The translations under genes and the position numbers were made by a program. Positions 1-10,029 of a stretch of 64,000 nucleotides of DNA are shown one piece after another. The notes under the pieces were generated by a model. That model was not told where the DNA came from and made no database searches. It was given only the letters and a program-made list of their open reading frames with translations. Position 1 is the stretch's first letter; every line of letters starts with the position of its first letter. Origin of the DNA: Mauremys mutica (lineage: Eukaryota > Chordata > Testudines > Geoemydidae); contig NC_059082.1 in assembly GCF_020497125.1 (NCBI RefSeq), forward strand, positions 53,342,524 through 53,406,523, read 5' to 3'.

Positions 1-593
1 TCCCCTCCAGACCTGTCCCATAAAAAGAAGTCTGCATTTTTATTATCTTGACTGACTTGATGCTGTACTTCAAAGCAATATGGTTGCAGGGATAAATATC
101 ACCGCATGACTCAGGCATGGTGGTCCTTCCTCGATGGTAGTCATCGGAGGGGCACGTGATCCATCACTAGCTGGAATGGTCGGCCCACAGTTAGTAATGT
201 AAGGCCTCCACAGCCCCTTTTACCACTAAAGCCTCCTTCTCTATCACTACATAGGTGGCTTTTCAGGGAAACAGATTCCTGCTAAGATATAGGCTAGAAT
301 GCTCCTCTCCCCACACTTCCTGCCACAGTGCGGCTCCAACACCAATGTCCAATGTGTCTGTAAAATAAAAGGTTTTGAAACATCAGGGTGAAATAAAACA
401 TGTTTCTGACCAGCCTTTTTTAATGCCCTGAAGGCCTCGTTGCAGGCTTCGGTCCACTGGATCTTCCTCTCTGAGGCATCATTTACTAGGTCTGTTATGG
501 GTATGGCTATCATGGCAAAGCTGGGTTTGAACTGACTACTAGCCCCAGGAGGTGACCTACTTGTTTCTTTGTAGAGAGGATCAGGCATTTTGC
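1..593 (-). pseudogene. Gypsy RT connection and RNase H remnant
   Basis: Minus-strand translation of 588-247 contains the segment after the RT palm, with IQWTEACNEAFRALKKA followed by a 'LFHPDVSKPFILQT'-like start of RNase H. Below 247 a frame continues with a 'VIEKEALVVKGAVEALHY'-like segment typical of the Gypsy RNase H (YAVVEKECLA family pattern). Stops interrupt it. The family role is RNA-strand removal during reverse transcription. The frame runs off the window start, so the element's 3' end is not seen. Confidence 0.7.
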
Positions 594-937
594 CCAGCTT
601 TTACCTTCCCATCTAATGGTGTAACTGTCCCCCACCCACCATGTATCCCAGGTAGTTCACTTCCCAGTTGTCTAACTGACATGTCGCCTGCTTAGCCGTC
701 AGCTTGGTCTCTTGGAGTGCCTGTAGGGCTGTTGTGAGGTGTTTATGAGGTCGTCCAGGTCCTGCTGTAGATGACAATCTCACTGATATACAGCTCCATA
801 CTGACTATGTGGGTGCAATACTGTGACATACCGGGGTCCAATCTAGACCAGTCAGGGGCTGCGTCACCCCTGGCCTGCAACCTTGAGTGCCTTATAATAC
901 CTTGCTGATAGTATCTCTCACCTGGGCTGCTCACAAA
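594..937 (-). pseudogene. Gypsy RT palm remnant (catalytic region, degraded)
   Basis: Minus-strand reading gives 'ELYISEIVIYSRTWTTS', matching the Gypsy catalytic segment Y-x-DD-x-V-x-YS followed by W. The two catalytic aspartates are not preserved here (SE in place of DD), so the enzyme would be dead. A 'LGYxVGGG'-like stretch follows downstream with frameshifts. This piece continues the RT segment found at 1985-2156; the solo LTR at 938-1977 separates them. Confidence 0.65.
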
Positions 938-1977
938 GGGCCTTCTAGCATGCAGGTCCCACCCTGAGTGTCTGTGTGTAGCTGCAGCCTGTCAGCCACT
1001 CTTGGATTACACACTGGCTCTCAGCGGCCTTAGTTATACTGTAGGTGACCCCAGCACACTCCCAGTCCTGGGTTTCCTTCCAGAAATTTATGTCTTCTAC
1101 TGGCCAGTCTTCTACTGGCCAGCCCTCTCCTGGTCAGTCCAACTATATTAAGTCTGTTAGACTTTTAAGGGAATAATACATCAGTTTACCACCTTAAATG
1201 GAGTTACCCAGACATTTTAACTTAAACACTCTGGATTAGATAAAAACAAGTTTATTAACTACAAAGAGAGAGATTTTAAGTGAGTACAAGCAATGAGGCA
1301 TAAGAGTCAGAAATGGTTACAAGAAAAATAAAGATAAAATGCTTCCTAGTCCCTTACTAAAACTATATTAGATTTAAAGCAAAGTTTCTAGCCACATGCT
1401 TCCAAAAGCATTACTGACCAAACTCTTCAGGTCAGGACCCCTCCCCCAGAGTCCAACAGCAGCTGCTTTTGTCTTCTCAGGTGCAAAGAGTGAGATGGAC
1501 AGGAAGAGAGAGGAGGGGTCTCTTGGAGTGTTTTACCCTCTTTTTTATAGTTTCAGTCCCTCTTTGAAAAGCATTTCCAGCTGAGAACCAAGAGATCGGG
1601 GGTCTGGTGGAGGAAGGAGACCTCATGCTGTTTCTCTGCTAGGACGCAGATCTCTTTGACCTTCCCCACTTCCTTGCCAAAGAATGGCGTCTTGATAAGT
1701 GACAGCTCATCAGTTTTGTTGACAGCTGGCTGGGGTGTCAGCTTGCCCTTTGTCTTTGAGAAACTGGTTTAGCCTCTCCCCAGACTTATCTGGGAAATAC
1801 ACATCAGTCATGATTTCAGCTTATGTTCATAACTTTACACTTAATGTTGCTACATGCATTATACCATGATGTTACTGATCAGCAAGTTATGAGTTTTTAA
1901 ATGATACCTCACAAGACATGCCTTGTACAAAGATTATTACAATAGTGTGTAGGGTGTGAATACAGGAGTTCATTCCA
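938..1977 (-). mobile_element. Solo LTR-like insertion with 7-bp target duplication
   Basis: A 1040-bp block interrupts the Gypsy RT frame. It is flanked by direct repeats TCACAAA at 931-937 and 1978-1984. Read on the minus strand it starts TGGAATGAACTCC and carries an AATAAA in an AT-rich segment (near 1240 in + coordinates), consistent with an LTR polyadenylation signal. There is no coding capacity (the 62-codon + strand frame at 1396 is not convincing). An LTR is the best reading, but a 7-bp duplication is long for ERVs (usually 4-6 bp), so the exact ends could be off by a base or two. Confidence 0.55.
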
Positions 1978-1984
1978 TCACAAA

Positions 1985-2156
1985 TACCTTATCCATTAAC
2001 CTCTGGAACATAACCACAACCCCATGCAGACCAGAGGGCATGGTTCTAAACTGGAATAAGCTCAGAGGCACATAGCAGGCCAGCTTCTCCCTAAATTCAG
2101 GGGCAAGGAGTATCTGCCAATACCCCTTGGTTAGCCTGAAGGTGGATATGTATGGC
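1985..2156 (-). pseudogene. Gypsy RT fingers/palm remnant (LTKGYWQI block)
   Basis: Minus-strand translation reads YISTFRLTKGYWQI, then LLAPEF, then FQFRTMPSGLHG and FQRLMDKVFV. These match the conserved Gypsy RT blocks (DLxxGYWQIPL, YQFxxMPFGL, TFQRLMD). The catalytic Asp of the first block is replaced (F-R-L-T-K-G). The frame continues upstream on the other side of the Harbinger insertion (7010-7418) and downstream past the LTR insertion (594-937). Confidence 0.8.
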
Positions 2157-2380
2157 CTGGTCTACACTAGGACTTTAATTCGAATTTAGCAGCGTTAATT
2201 CGAATTAACCGTGCACCCGTCCACACCAGGAAGCCATTTAATTCGACATAGAGGGCTCTTTAGTTCGAATTCTGTACTCCTCCCCGACGAGGGGAGTAGC
2301 GCTAAATTCGACATGGCTATGTCGAATTAGGCTAGGTGTGGATGCAAATCGAACTTAGTAGCTCCGGGAGCTATCCCACA
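2157..2380 (+). repeat. Harbinger left subterminal region with AATTCGA array
   Basis: Between about 2176 and 2350 there are at least seven copies of AATTCGA or TTCGAATT variants in both orientations, including the palindrome TTAATTCGAATTAA. The opposite end (6898-6966) carries four more. Clustered subterminal motifs in this class are usually transposase or accessory-protein binding sites; that role is inferred here. Confidence 0.6.
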
Positions 2381-2621
2381 GTGTACCACTCTGTTGACGC
2401 TCTGGACAGCAGTCCGAGCTTGGATGTTCTGACCAGCCACACAGGAAAAGCCCCGGGAAAATTTGAATTCCTTTTCCTGTCCGGACAGTTTGAATCTCAT
2501 TTCGTGGTTGGACATCGTGGCGAGCTCAGCAGCACCGGCAGCAATGCAGAGCTCTCCAGCAGAGGAGTTCATGTAATCTCTGAATAGAAAGAGGGACCCA
2601 GCATAGACTGACCGGGAAGTC

Positions 2622-3072
2622 TTGGATCTGATCGGTGTGTGGGGCGAGGAGTCTGTGCTTTCGGAGCTGCGCTCCAACAAACGGAATGCAAAGACCTACG
2701 AGAAGGTCTCCAAAGCCATGAGAGACAGAGGATACAGGCGGGATGCAACGCAGCACCGCGTGAAAATCAAGGACCCCAGACAAGGCTACCAAAAAAATCA
2801 AAGCGGCAAACGGACGCTACGGAGCCTGCCACCACTGCCCCACCAGTGACCATGGACTCTGACGATGGGACAGTGTCGACAGCCAGTTCCTCGGCGATGT
2901 TCGCGGACAGGGAAGATGAGGAAGGGTTTGTGGAGGACGAGGCAGGCGACAGCGCTTACAACGCTGGTTTCCCCGACAGCCAGGATCTCTTCATCACCCT
3001 CACGGAGATCCCCTACCAACCCTCCCCGGCCGTTAACCCGGACCCTGAATCAGAGGAAGGAGCAGTCGGTAA
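2622..3072 (+). pseudogene. Harbinger SANT/Myb-like protein, exon 1 (frameshifted)
   Basis: The frame from 2622 reads MDLIGVWGEESVLSELRS and continues through KRNAKTYEKVSKAMRDRGY, a trihelix/SANT-like DNA-binding fold with regularly spaced Trp/aromatic residues as seen in Harbinger-linked Myb proteins. A shift near 2800 moves the reading into a second frame that carries the acidic tail (DREDEEGFVEDEAGDS, then GFPDSQDLF). A plausible splice donor (GTAAGT) follows at 3069-3074. In this family the protein helps carry the transposase into the nucleus and to the element ends. The frameshift makes this copy non-functional as read. Confidence 0.7.
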
Positions 3073-3077
3073 GTGCT

Positions 3078-3425
3078 TTAAACATGTAAACTTTTATTCT
3101 TAATATTACAGGAATCTGAAGTATGTGAAAAGGAGGTCTCTATATATATGGGGATAGAACAGAAATCATCCTGGGAGATCTCCACGAAGCTCTCCAGGAG
3201 GGAATCGAAAAGCCTCCACAGGAGGTTCCTGGGGAGAGCTGCCTTATTGGGTGCTCCGTGGTAGCACACTTTTCCACGCCAGGCTTTCATGAGGTACTCA
3301 GGGAGCATTGCCTCCCCGAGCACGGCTGCATAGGCCCCTGGTTTGTGCTGGCTTTCACGCAGCATGTGCTCTCTATCTCCTTCAGTGACCGTCCTCAGGG
3401 TGATCTCGCTCGGAGACTCCTGCAT
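3078..3425 (-). other. Unassigned 115-codon open frame inside Harbinger
   Basis: The minus strand is open for 115 codons, with a mixed, protein-like composition (segments LRTVTEGDREHMLRESQHKPG and LLWRLFDSLLESFVEIS, the latter amphipathic). It lies in the presumed intron between the two SANT-protein exons. I recognise no domain. It may be a third element-encoded frame, part of an N-terminal transposase exon, or chance. No start context or splice sites support it. Confidence 0.3.
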
Positions 3426-4985
3426 CTAATTAGGGGAATTACTGTAATGTTACGCCTGGTCCAAAGTATTTTTAAAAAATCTCGAGACAGACGGCATAGC
3501 AGAGACTCAGCACGCTGCTGCGTGACAAGCGTAACGGAAAGCCAAAGAATCAAATGGACGCTCATGGAGGGAGGGGGGACTGAGGACGCAAGGTATCCCA
3601 CAGTTCCTGCTGTCTCCGAAAATCATTTGCATTCTTGGCTGAGCTCCAAATGCTTCTAGGGTCAAACACAGTGTCCGCGGTGGGGCAGGGCATAGCTCGG
3701 CAATTTACGCACCCCCCCACCCCCAGAAGTGAAAGGGAAAACAATCCTCTGTTGACTCTTTTACATGTCACCCTATCTTTACTGAATGCTGCAGATAGAT
3801 GCGATGCTGCAGCACTCAACACCAATATCCTTGCTCCCCCCCCCCCGCCATGGGTGGCTGACGGTACAATATGACTGATATCCATCGTCATCATTAGCCT
3901 ATTGGCACATGGGGCAGTGCAAAAGGACTGGTAACCATGCTGACTAGCATCAGTGAGGTTGATCAAGGGTGCCTGCTCCTAATTTTTCCTGGTAGATGGT
4001 GCAGTATGGCTGGTAACTGTCCTCATCATAGCAACAGGGGGCTGAGCTCCATCAGCCCCCACCCTTCATGTGTAAAGAAAAGATTCAATTGCCCCTGGAC
4101 TAGCAGAGGGATGCTGGGCTCCTCCCCTCCACACTCCTTAATGTCCTGTCTGGACTATGATAGCAGCTGGAGGCTGCCTTCCACTCATTTCTCACTAACA
4201 AGTCACTGTGTCTTATTCCTGCATTCTTTATTACTTCATCACACAAGTGGGGGGACAATGCTATGGTAGCCCAGGAAGGCTGGGGGAAGAACGGAATGAA
4301 CAGGTGGGGTTGTTGCAGGGGCACCCCCTGTGAATAGCATACAGCTCATAATTTATGCAGGATCTGACACACAGCAGCTGTGCTCTCTGATACAGTGGTT
4401 CTCTAGTACACTTGCCCATATTCTAGGCAGGACTGATTCTCTTTTTAGATACCAAAAAGGAGGGATTGACTCAGGGAATCATTCCCAATTTTGGCTTTTG
4501 CATCCCTGGCTGATCTCAGCCAGGGGCACTTATGACAGCAGTAAATGGTGCAGTGCAAAAGGACTGGTAACCATGATCATCTTATTACTAATTTATGGTA
4601 TGGTAGATGGTACAGTATGGCTGGTAACCATCTCTGCTGTCATGCAAAAGCAAAAGCATGCTGCTGTGTAGCGCTGCTGGACCGCCTCTGTCAGCGGCAT
4701 CTAGTACACATACAGTGACAGGCACAAAAGGCAAAACAGGCTCCATGGTTGCCACGCTGTGGCGTCTGCCAGGGCAATCCAGGGAAAACGGGCTCGAAAT
4801 GATTGTCTGCCATTGCTTTCCCTGAGGAAGGGATGACTGACGACATTTACCCAGAACCACCCGCGAAAATGGTTTTTGCCCCATCAGGCACTGGGATCTC
4901 AACCCAGAATTCACAGAGACAGACTAGACTGTGTTCATTGTTCGCAAAAATGTATCTTTGCAAGGAATTCACTCCCTTTTTCCCA
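3100..4985. other. Harbinger internal non-coding region with a duplicated segment
   Basis: No convincing protein beyond the minus-strand frame at 3078-3425. A segment containing GTGCAAAAGGACTGGTAACC occurs at about 3916 and again at about 4552, each followed by GGTAGATGGT-GCAGTATGGCTGGTAAC-like text, so part of this region is duplicated internally. A G/C-homopolymer run lies at about 3835-3848. Confidence 0.5.
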
Positions 4986-4989
4986 TCAC

Positions 4990-5463
4990 ACAGCTTCAAC
5001 TGTCTCCAGACCTGCCACAGCATCCCCCTCACAGAGGCTGGCAAAGATTAGGCGGCGAAAGAAAAAGACACGGGACGAGATGTTCGCTGAACTTATGGGG
5101 TGCTCCCGAGACGAGGCGGACCAGCAGAGCCAGTGGAGGGAGACCCTCTCTCTGTACCAGCGCTCACACAGCGAACGGGAGGAGAGGTGGCGTGAGGAAG
5201 ACAAGCAGGCGACTCAAACGCTGCTTGGACTAATGAGGGAGCAAACGGACATGCTCCGGCGCCTTGTGCATGTTCTGCAGGACCGCAGGCAGGAGGACAG
5301 AGCCCCCCTGCAGTGTATCTGCAACCGCCCTCCCCCGCCACAAAGTCCCATACCCCTCTCACCCAAAATAACCAGAAGGAGGGGCGCCAGGGGCCGTGAA
5401 AACTGTCACTGCACCCCAGCAGAGTGCTCAAGTACCCAAAAGCTCTCATACCCTAAATTTTGA
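4990..5463 (+). pseudogene. Harbinger SANT-protein exon 2 (C-terminal coiled region)
   Basis: The frame ending at 5463 contains KIRRRKKKTRDEMFAELMG, then WRETLSLYQRSHSEREERWREED, then LLGLMREQTDMLRRLVHVLQDR. This basic patch followed by a long Glu/Arg-rich helix and a Leu-zipper-like stretch is the usual C-terminal half of the Harbinger SANT/Myb protein. It is open to a stop at 5461-5463. Exon 1 (2622-3072) would join to it across a roughly 1.9-kb intron; the exact acceptor was not determined. Confidence 0.6.
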
Positions 5464-6243
5464 GAAGTCCTTTCCTTCCCGCCTCACCCAAGCCCCCCAA
5501 GCCCCCGTCCCAGTTTCATCCCCTAACTGTCTAGTTGCTAATAAAAAATACTTTTCTGTTAATTACTGTTTCCGTCATGTTCTTTTAGAGGAGACTGTGT
5601 TTGAAGGGGGGAAGGGGGTTGGTAATTGGACAGGACAATCACCTTTACCAGGGTACAGACACGGGGGCAGGATCAGCAGCAGGTCACACACACAGTGCAG
5701 TCAGTAGGCACCCTGGTCGGTATGGGAGGTGGTTTGCAGGTTCTGTGTGGGTGGGGGGGGTACATGACTTTGTAGCGGGGGAGGGGGGTTACAGATCTCA
5801 TGCAACGGTCCCTGTCCTGGACCACAGAGCCACGCAGCAGAGGAATCTGTATCCGTCCTCCCCCGCCAAAAGGCCACATAGCCCCCGCACACAGAGTCCC
5901 AAAAAGGAGGGATGGCAGGCTCCGTTGAAACAACCAGTCCGGCACTGCAGACCGCTCTGGGAGCAGGAGCCTGTCATTCCTCGAGTTTAGAGGCGGTCTT
6001 TACATCACCCCACACCCTACCCAGCACAGTCCGCGTCCCAGTTTCAACCCTTTAACGCAAAGTCATCAATAAAGAAACCTTTGTAAAGTTACAGTGGAAC
6101 ATGTATTTTATTTTTAAACGTGTGTTGGAAGTGGGGGAAGTGGGGTGGACGGGGTATGTAACTGCAGATGCTAGTCAACAGTAACTTGGTAAAGAAACAG
6201 GGGCAGGTTCAGCTTCTCTGTAAAGAAACTGAACAGTCACAGG

Positions 6244-6760
6244 TCACGCTGCTCGCTGGTACTTGAAGAGTTCCTTGTCGCTGTGCAAGGCGCCTGCATA
6301 GGGCTTCACGAGCCAGGGCATTAGCAGGTAGGCTGGGTCCCCGACGATCACTATAGGCATCTGCACATCCCCAAGAGTTATTTTGTGGTCCGGGAAGAAA
6401 CTACCTTCCTGCAGGCGTCTAAACAGACCAGAGTTCCTGAAAACACGCGCGTCATGAACTTTGCCTGGCCACCCGACGTTGATGTTGGTAAAACGTCCCC
6501 CATGGTCCACCAGTGCTCGCAGCACCATTGAAAAGTAGCCCTATTTCTCAGCAGCTGACTGTGGAAGAGGTGGATGATAAGGTGCGAGGAGTTGACAACG
6601 GCCATAACTGCAGTGGGATCCGTGCTCGCAGTGCTGTGGCGCCCGCGCTGTCACTGAGCAGAAAAGTGCACGAACAGATTGCCCGCAGGCGCTTTCAGGG
6701 AGGGAGGGAGGGCGTGATTGACGGTTCAATGATGACAGTTACCCAAAACCACCCTCGGCA
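6244..6760 (-). pseudogene. Harbinger DDE transposase remnant
   Basis: Minus-strand frame 6528-6244 reads VDHGGRFTNINVGWPGKVHD then ARVFRNSGLFRRL, and later VIVGDPAYLLMPWLVKPY. These match the PIF/Harbinger DDE domain (GRFTxxxVGxPGxxHDxxVFxxS and GDxAYPLxxWLMxPY), including two of the catalytic acidic positions. The upstream (N-terminal) part, about 6530-6760, is out of frame and full of stops, and the last catalytic Glu segment is missing below 6244. The enzyme would have cut and rejoined element ends; this copy is dead. Confidence 0.8.
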
Positions 6761-6829
6761 CATTTTTCCCCCAGCATGCATTGGGGGGAAATCCCAGAAT
6801 TCCAATGGGCAGCGGGGAGTGCGGGAACT

Positions 6830-7003
6830 GTGGGATAGCTTCCCACAGTGCACCACTTCCAAAGTTGACGCTGGCCCCGTTACTGTGGACTCACACAGTC
6901 GAATTAGTGTATTTAGTGTGGATACACAAATTCGACTTCATAAGGTCGATTCCACAAATTCGACTTAAGTTGATTCACAATAGTCTTGTAGTGTAGACAT
7001 ACA
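6830..7003 (-). repeat. Harbinger right terminal region
   Basis: It contains the GGGATAGC and CCACAGTG block that is inverted relative to 2365-2380, four AATTCGA-like motifs between 6898 and 6966, and the terminal TAGTGTAGAC matching the left end GTCTACACTA. The Gypsy RT reading resumes immediately to the right. Confidence 0.65.
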
Positions 7004-7009
7004 CTATGT

Positions 7010-7418
7010 GGCAACTCCTAGCCACTCCAGAAATTCATAGACTTGCTGCATGGGATAGCTGTCTAATTTGGATATTGCATTCACTTTTCAAAAGTCTGCC
7101 GAACTGTGTTGAGTCATCCCATTTGGGCATGAGCACTATCGGACTTCACCACTCACTGTGTGACTCCTCAATGACCCTCCTGGCCAACATGTTTTGTAGC
7201 TCTTGTTGCACAGTCTCCCATATTTTTCTGGGTAATGGTCTCATACTTTCACGCACTTTCTGGCTGGGTTCAGTCCCTATATGAGGAATACTGAGTGCAT
7301 CTACCATGGTGTCTCTGAAAACACGCAGGGGAAGAAGCTGATGAGTTGTGTATCTTCTGTTCCTGTTTTGATCACAAACCTTCCCTAGTTGATACAGTCC
7401 CCATAGCAGGAGTGCCAC
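7010..7418 (-). pseudogene. Gypsy RT N-terminal remnant
   Basis: Minus-strand reading gives IPHIGTEPSQKVRESMRPLPRK, then IWETVQQELQNMLARRVIEES, then (after a stop) SPIVLMPKWD. This is the standard start of a Gypsy RT (HxIxTEP....RPLPRK...VxxELxxMLxxGVIEESxSPWxSPIVLVPK). It lies directly downstream of the integrase remnant, which fixes the integrase-before-RT order. The next codons run into the Harbinger insertion at about 7003. Confidence 0.8.
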
Positions 7419-8337
7419 TCAGTCTCCCAGTTGGAGTTCTCTGATATGGGTGCCCTTGTTATAGTACTTCTGGTCATGTTGCACCTTCAACAAGTTCTCC
7501 TTTGAAAACTCACTCAAGGATGTTAGGTTGTCTCTTAATTGTATTTCATACTGCACTGAGTTAATGGACTGTGACTCCTGTCCCTCCAATGTTTCGCAAA
7601 TCAGATCTAATATTCCCAGGGGTTGTTGCCCATATAGTAACTCAAATGGGGGAAATCTCATAGAAGCTTGGGGAACTACCCAGATGGAGCACAGAAAGGA
7701 TGGGAGGTTGGAGTTGATCCCAGTAATGAATATAAGAGGCCACAAATGTCTTTAGCATCTTTTACAAAGTTTTATTTAAATGCTTCACCAGCCTGTCAGT
7801 CTTTGCATGAAAGCCCTAAGAAAACCCATTTATCTTCAGCAAATTGCATAGTTCCTTCATTAGCTGTGACATAAAATTGGTTCCCTGATTAGTGATATTT
7901 CTTTAGGAATCCCCACCCAGGCAAATACTAGTACTTTCATCAGTTCGGCGGTGATGGCTGCCACCTTTGTGGAGTGGAGGGGTATTGACTCAGAGTAGCA
8001 TGGAGTGTAGTCCATTGGTCACTAAGATATATTGGTGCCCTGCTGTGCTTTTACTCAATCCCTATTAATCAATCCCTACCCTTTTGAATGGGGTCCCTAC
8101 CATGGGAAAGGGTACTAGAGAGGCCTTAGGGACCTTCCTTGGCCTTGCCGACTGACATTTTGGGACATGAAGCACACGTCCTGCACTTCCTTGTGGACAC
8201 CTTTTTTCAGTATTTTTTCCTGCCCAAGATGTCCTCCGCTTGAGCCTCTCATGTCTTCTGTTCCTCCCTCTTTCCCCTCTGGGCACACCCCTTGTCCTAA
8301 TCCCAGCAGTTCCCAGAAGAACTTCCAGTCTCACCAA
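7419..8337 (-). pseudogene. Gypsy integrase remnant (zinc-binding, core and C-terminal parts)
   Basis: Frame 8337-8065 ends with CPQG...VLHVPKCQSARPRKVPKASL then VPFPMVGTPFKRVGID. This is the tail of the HHCC zinc-binding region and entry to the catalytic core (CQxAxPR..KAPLVPLPxxxTPFxRxxxD). Frame 7745-7419 has PQASMRFPPFELLYGQQPLG and then LRDNLTSLSEFSKENLLK..QHDQKYYN, the typical end of the core and linker. The core between them (7750-8065) is disrupted. Integrase joins the cDNA copy to the genome; this one is inactive. Confidence 0.8.
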
Positions 8338-8411
8338 TTATCATGGGGTAAGCTAAATTCGGGGCCACTCCTATGCAAGTAGTAGGTGAGAGGTTCTGTA
8401 TCAATAACTGG

Positions 8412-8941
8412 CAGTGGTGCAAGTAGAATTCATTTCTTACCAGTGTGCTGCACCAACTAACAGGAGGGTACTTGACCTCCTCACGTAACCCCACCCTGCC
8501 CCTAACCCAGGGCCCCGCACCCTCCTCCTCCCCTCCCCTTCCATCCCACATTACCCCGGGGGAGGGAGGAGGCTCTGTCCTCCTCCTACTGCATCAGAGA
8601 CTTCTGAATCGCAGGGCTCTCCGGAACCTCATCAGCAAAAGGAGAACTTGGGTCCAATGGGAGCCCCACAGAGGAAGCTCCTCCAGTGCAGCTGTACTGG
8701 TACTGCCCCCAGCCCTGTCCTCCAGCAGGGCTGCCTACAGACCTCAGACAGGAGATGCTAGATGCAGCTGTGTGCAAGGGCTGGGAGGTACAGCCACGCT
8801 GGAGGAGCTGCTGACGTGGGGCTGCCTGGTGGCCCCACATTCTGTTCCTCCTGTGTCTTTCCGGTATGGCATACACCGTACAGGCTATACATATCTAACT
8901 CGTATGGCGTACTGCACCGTACTGCCCTACTTGCACCACTG
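8412..8941. mobile_element. hAT MITE, 530 bp, perfect 8-bp target duplication
   Basis: Terminal inverted repeats CAGTGGTGCAAGTAGA and its near complement (CTACTTGCACCACTG) close at 8412 and 8941. Flanking direct repeats ATAACTGG sit at 8404-8411 and 8942-8949 with no mismatch. An 8-bp duplication and CAG/CTG ends mark the hAT superfamily. There is no transposase; the + strand frame inside (8445-8942) is low-complexity. It lies between the Gypsy protease and integrase remnants. Confidence 0.92.
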
Positions 8942-8956
8942 ATAACTGGACTTGCC

Positions 8957-9279
8957 TTATGGGTATGGATGTACATCTCCATGGATGTATATGGTGGCCA
9001 AAGGTTCTCCATGACCCCTGGCCAGGTGTTCTCTGACAATTGTCTGACTATAGCCCAGGTCTACTAAGTCTTGGACCCTGATCCCATTATCCTGTACCGG
9101 AACCACCAGTTTCTCCAAACCCCTCTTGTGGGCTCTGGATTCCACTGCTCAGACCTGTCTGTAGCTGCAGTCCATATATGGGCAATTTCATTGGAAGTGA
9201 TCCAGTTGACCGCAGAAGCAGTTGCCTGACTGGGAAGGTGCTTCAGCTGTTTGGGCTCCCCACTGAATGGTGTTCCCAT
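8957..9279 (-). pseudogene. Gypsy aspartic protease remnant
   Basis: Minus-strand frame 9145-8957 reads VQDLVDLGYSQTIVREHLA and then IYIHGDVHPYP. Gypsy proteases of this type have VDSGCSQT(L/M)VR followed by a (V/I)HGD motif, so the catalytic D-S-G triad is altered to D-L-G. An overlapping frame up to 9279 carries the linker. The hAT MITE cuts it immediately downstream at 8941. Confidence 0.7.
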
Positions 9280-9738
9280 GGGGGGGGGGGTCCCTCAGGC
9301 CATGCTGGAACCGCCCTCCTGGACTCTCTTTCCATGGATAAACTCCTGTGGTCAGTCTCTGCTCAGTTGGTCCCATCCCTTTTGGAGTGGCAGCCAGGCT
9401 CCTCTTGTGCTTCCCCTCCTTGCTTCGCACCCCCACTAACCCCCCAACCCTCCCGGTCACCTGAGTTGGCCAGCGTTGAGTTGGGTCCCTTCCTGGTGTT
9501 TTGCAGGCAGGCCTGGCAATCACCAAATAGTTCTCAGTCAACATCACTGCTTCCAACAGGGTCTCCAGTCGATATTGTATTACTCACCTCCAGGTGGGAG
9601 GATCTGGAGGAATTGCTCTAACATGATCTTCCCCACCACCTGTATTGCTGTCTTTTCCTTGGGCTGGAGCCACTGTCAGAAGTGTTCCTTTAGGATCTGT
9701 GCCAATGCCCTAGGTCGGACACCAGGAGCAAATGTCTC
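9280..9738 (-). other. Gypsy gag-pol linker region, degraded
   Basis: Between the gag and protease remnants the minus strand has broken frames with Pro/Gly/Arg-rich text. No CCHC zinc knuckle could be read with confidence. A poly-G run lies at 9282-9291. It is assigned to the Gypsy element by position only. Confidence 0.4.
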
Positions 9739-10029
9739 TCATTGAAATCTCTGGTGGTGAGCCTTGTTGGAGATGCCAAAAGCATCCAAGATGGCTGCCT
9801 TGAGTAGGGAATAGCCCTGTGCCGCTGCAGTTTCTAGGTTCCAGTATATGGCCTGCACTGTCCCTGTTAAGTATGGAGCAATCAGGACCAACCAGCTCTC
9901 CATTGGCCAACAGGCTGCCATAGTGACTCTCTTGAATGTCACCAGGAAGGCTTCAAGTTTGTCATCTGGTCCATTTTTGTCAGCTTCAGGGAAGGCTGGG
10001 AACTTGGTAGTCGTTCTTCCCAGGCACAT
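9739..10029 (-). pseudogene. Gypsy gag (SCAN/capsid-like) remnant
   Basis: The minus-strand frame reads DKLEAFLVTFKRVTMAACWP, then MESWLVLIAPYLTGTVQAIYW, then ILDAFGISNKAHHQRF. This matches the helical capsid segment of vertebrate Gypsy gags (FLxxFERxA...WPxxxWAxxLxPxLTGxAQxA...Y..LKxAIL.RYxIxxExxRQRF), the family from which SCAN domains derive. The frame is short and broken at both ends. Confidence 0.75.

Larger units (their letters stand above)
2157..7003 (+). mobile_element. PIF/Harbinger DNA transposon, nearly full length but dead
   Basis: The 4.8-kb element splits the Gypsy RT frame. Its ends are inverted: GTCTACACTA near 2160 on the + strand and the complement TAGTGTAGAC near 6990. Both subterminal regions are packed with AATTCGA/TTCGAATT motifs, and an inverted copy of a 'GGGATAGC..CCACAGTG' segment lies inside each end. 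It encodes the two proteins expected of Harbinger elements: a SANT/Myb-like DNA-binding protein (+ strand, two exons) and a DDE transposase (- strand). The target duplication is not clean: TAT or TATG is shared by the flanks, whereas the family norm is 3 bp. Confidence 0.85.

Noticed and set aside
1396..1584. 62-codon + strand frame in the solo LTR
   Set aside because: Short, no motif, LTR is read on the other strand.
8445..8942. 165-codon frame in the hAT MITE
   Set aside because: Fully within the MITE, Ser/Pro/Leu low-complexity; unlike any hAT protein.
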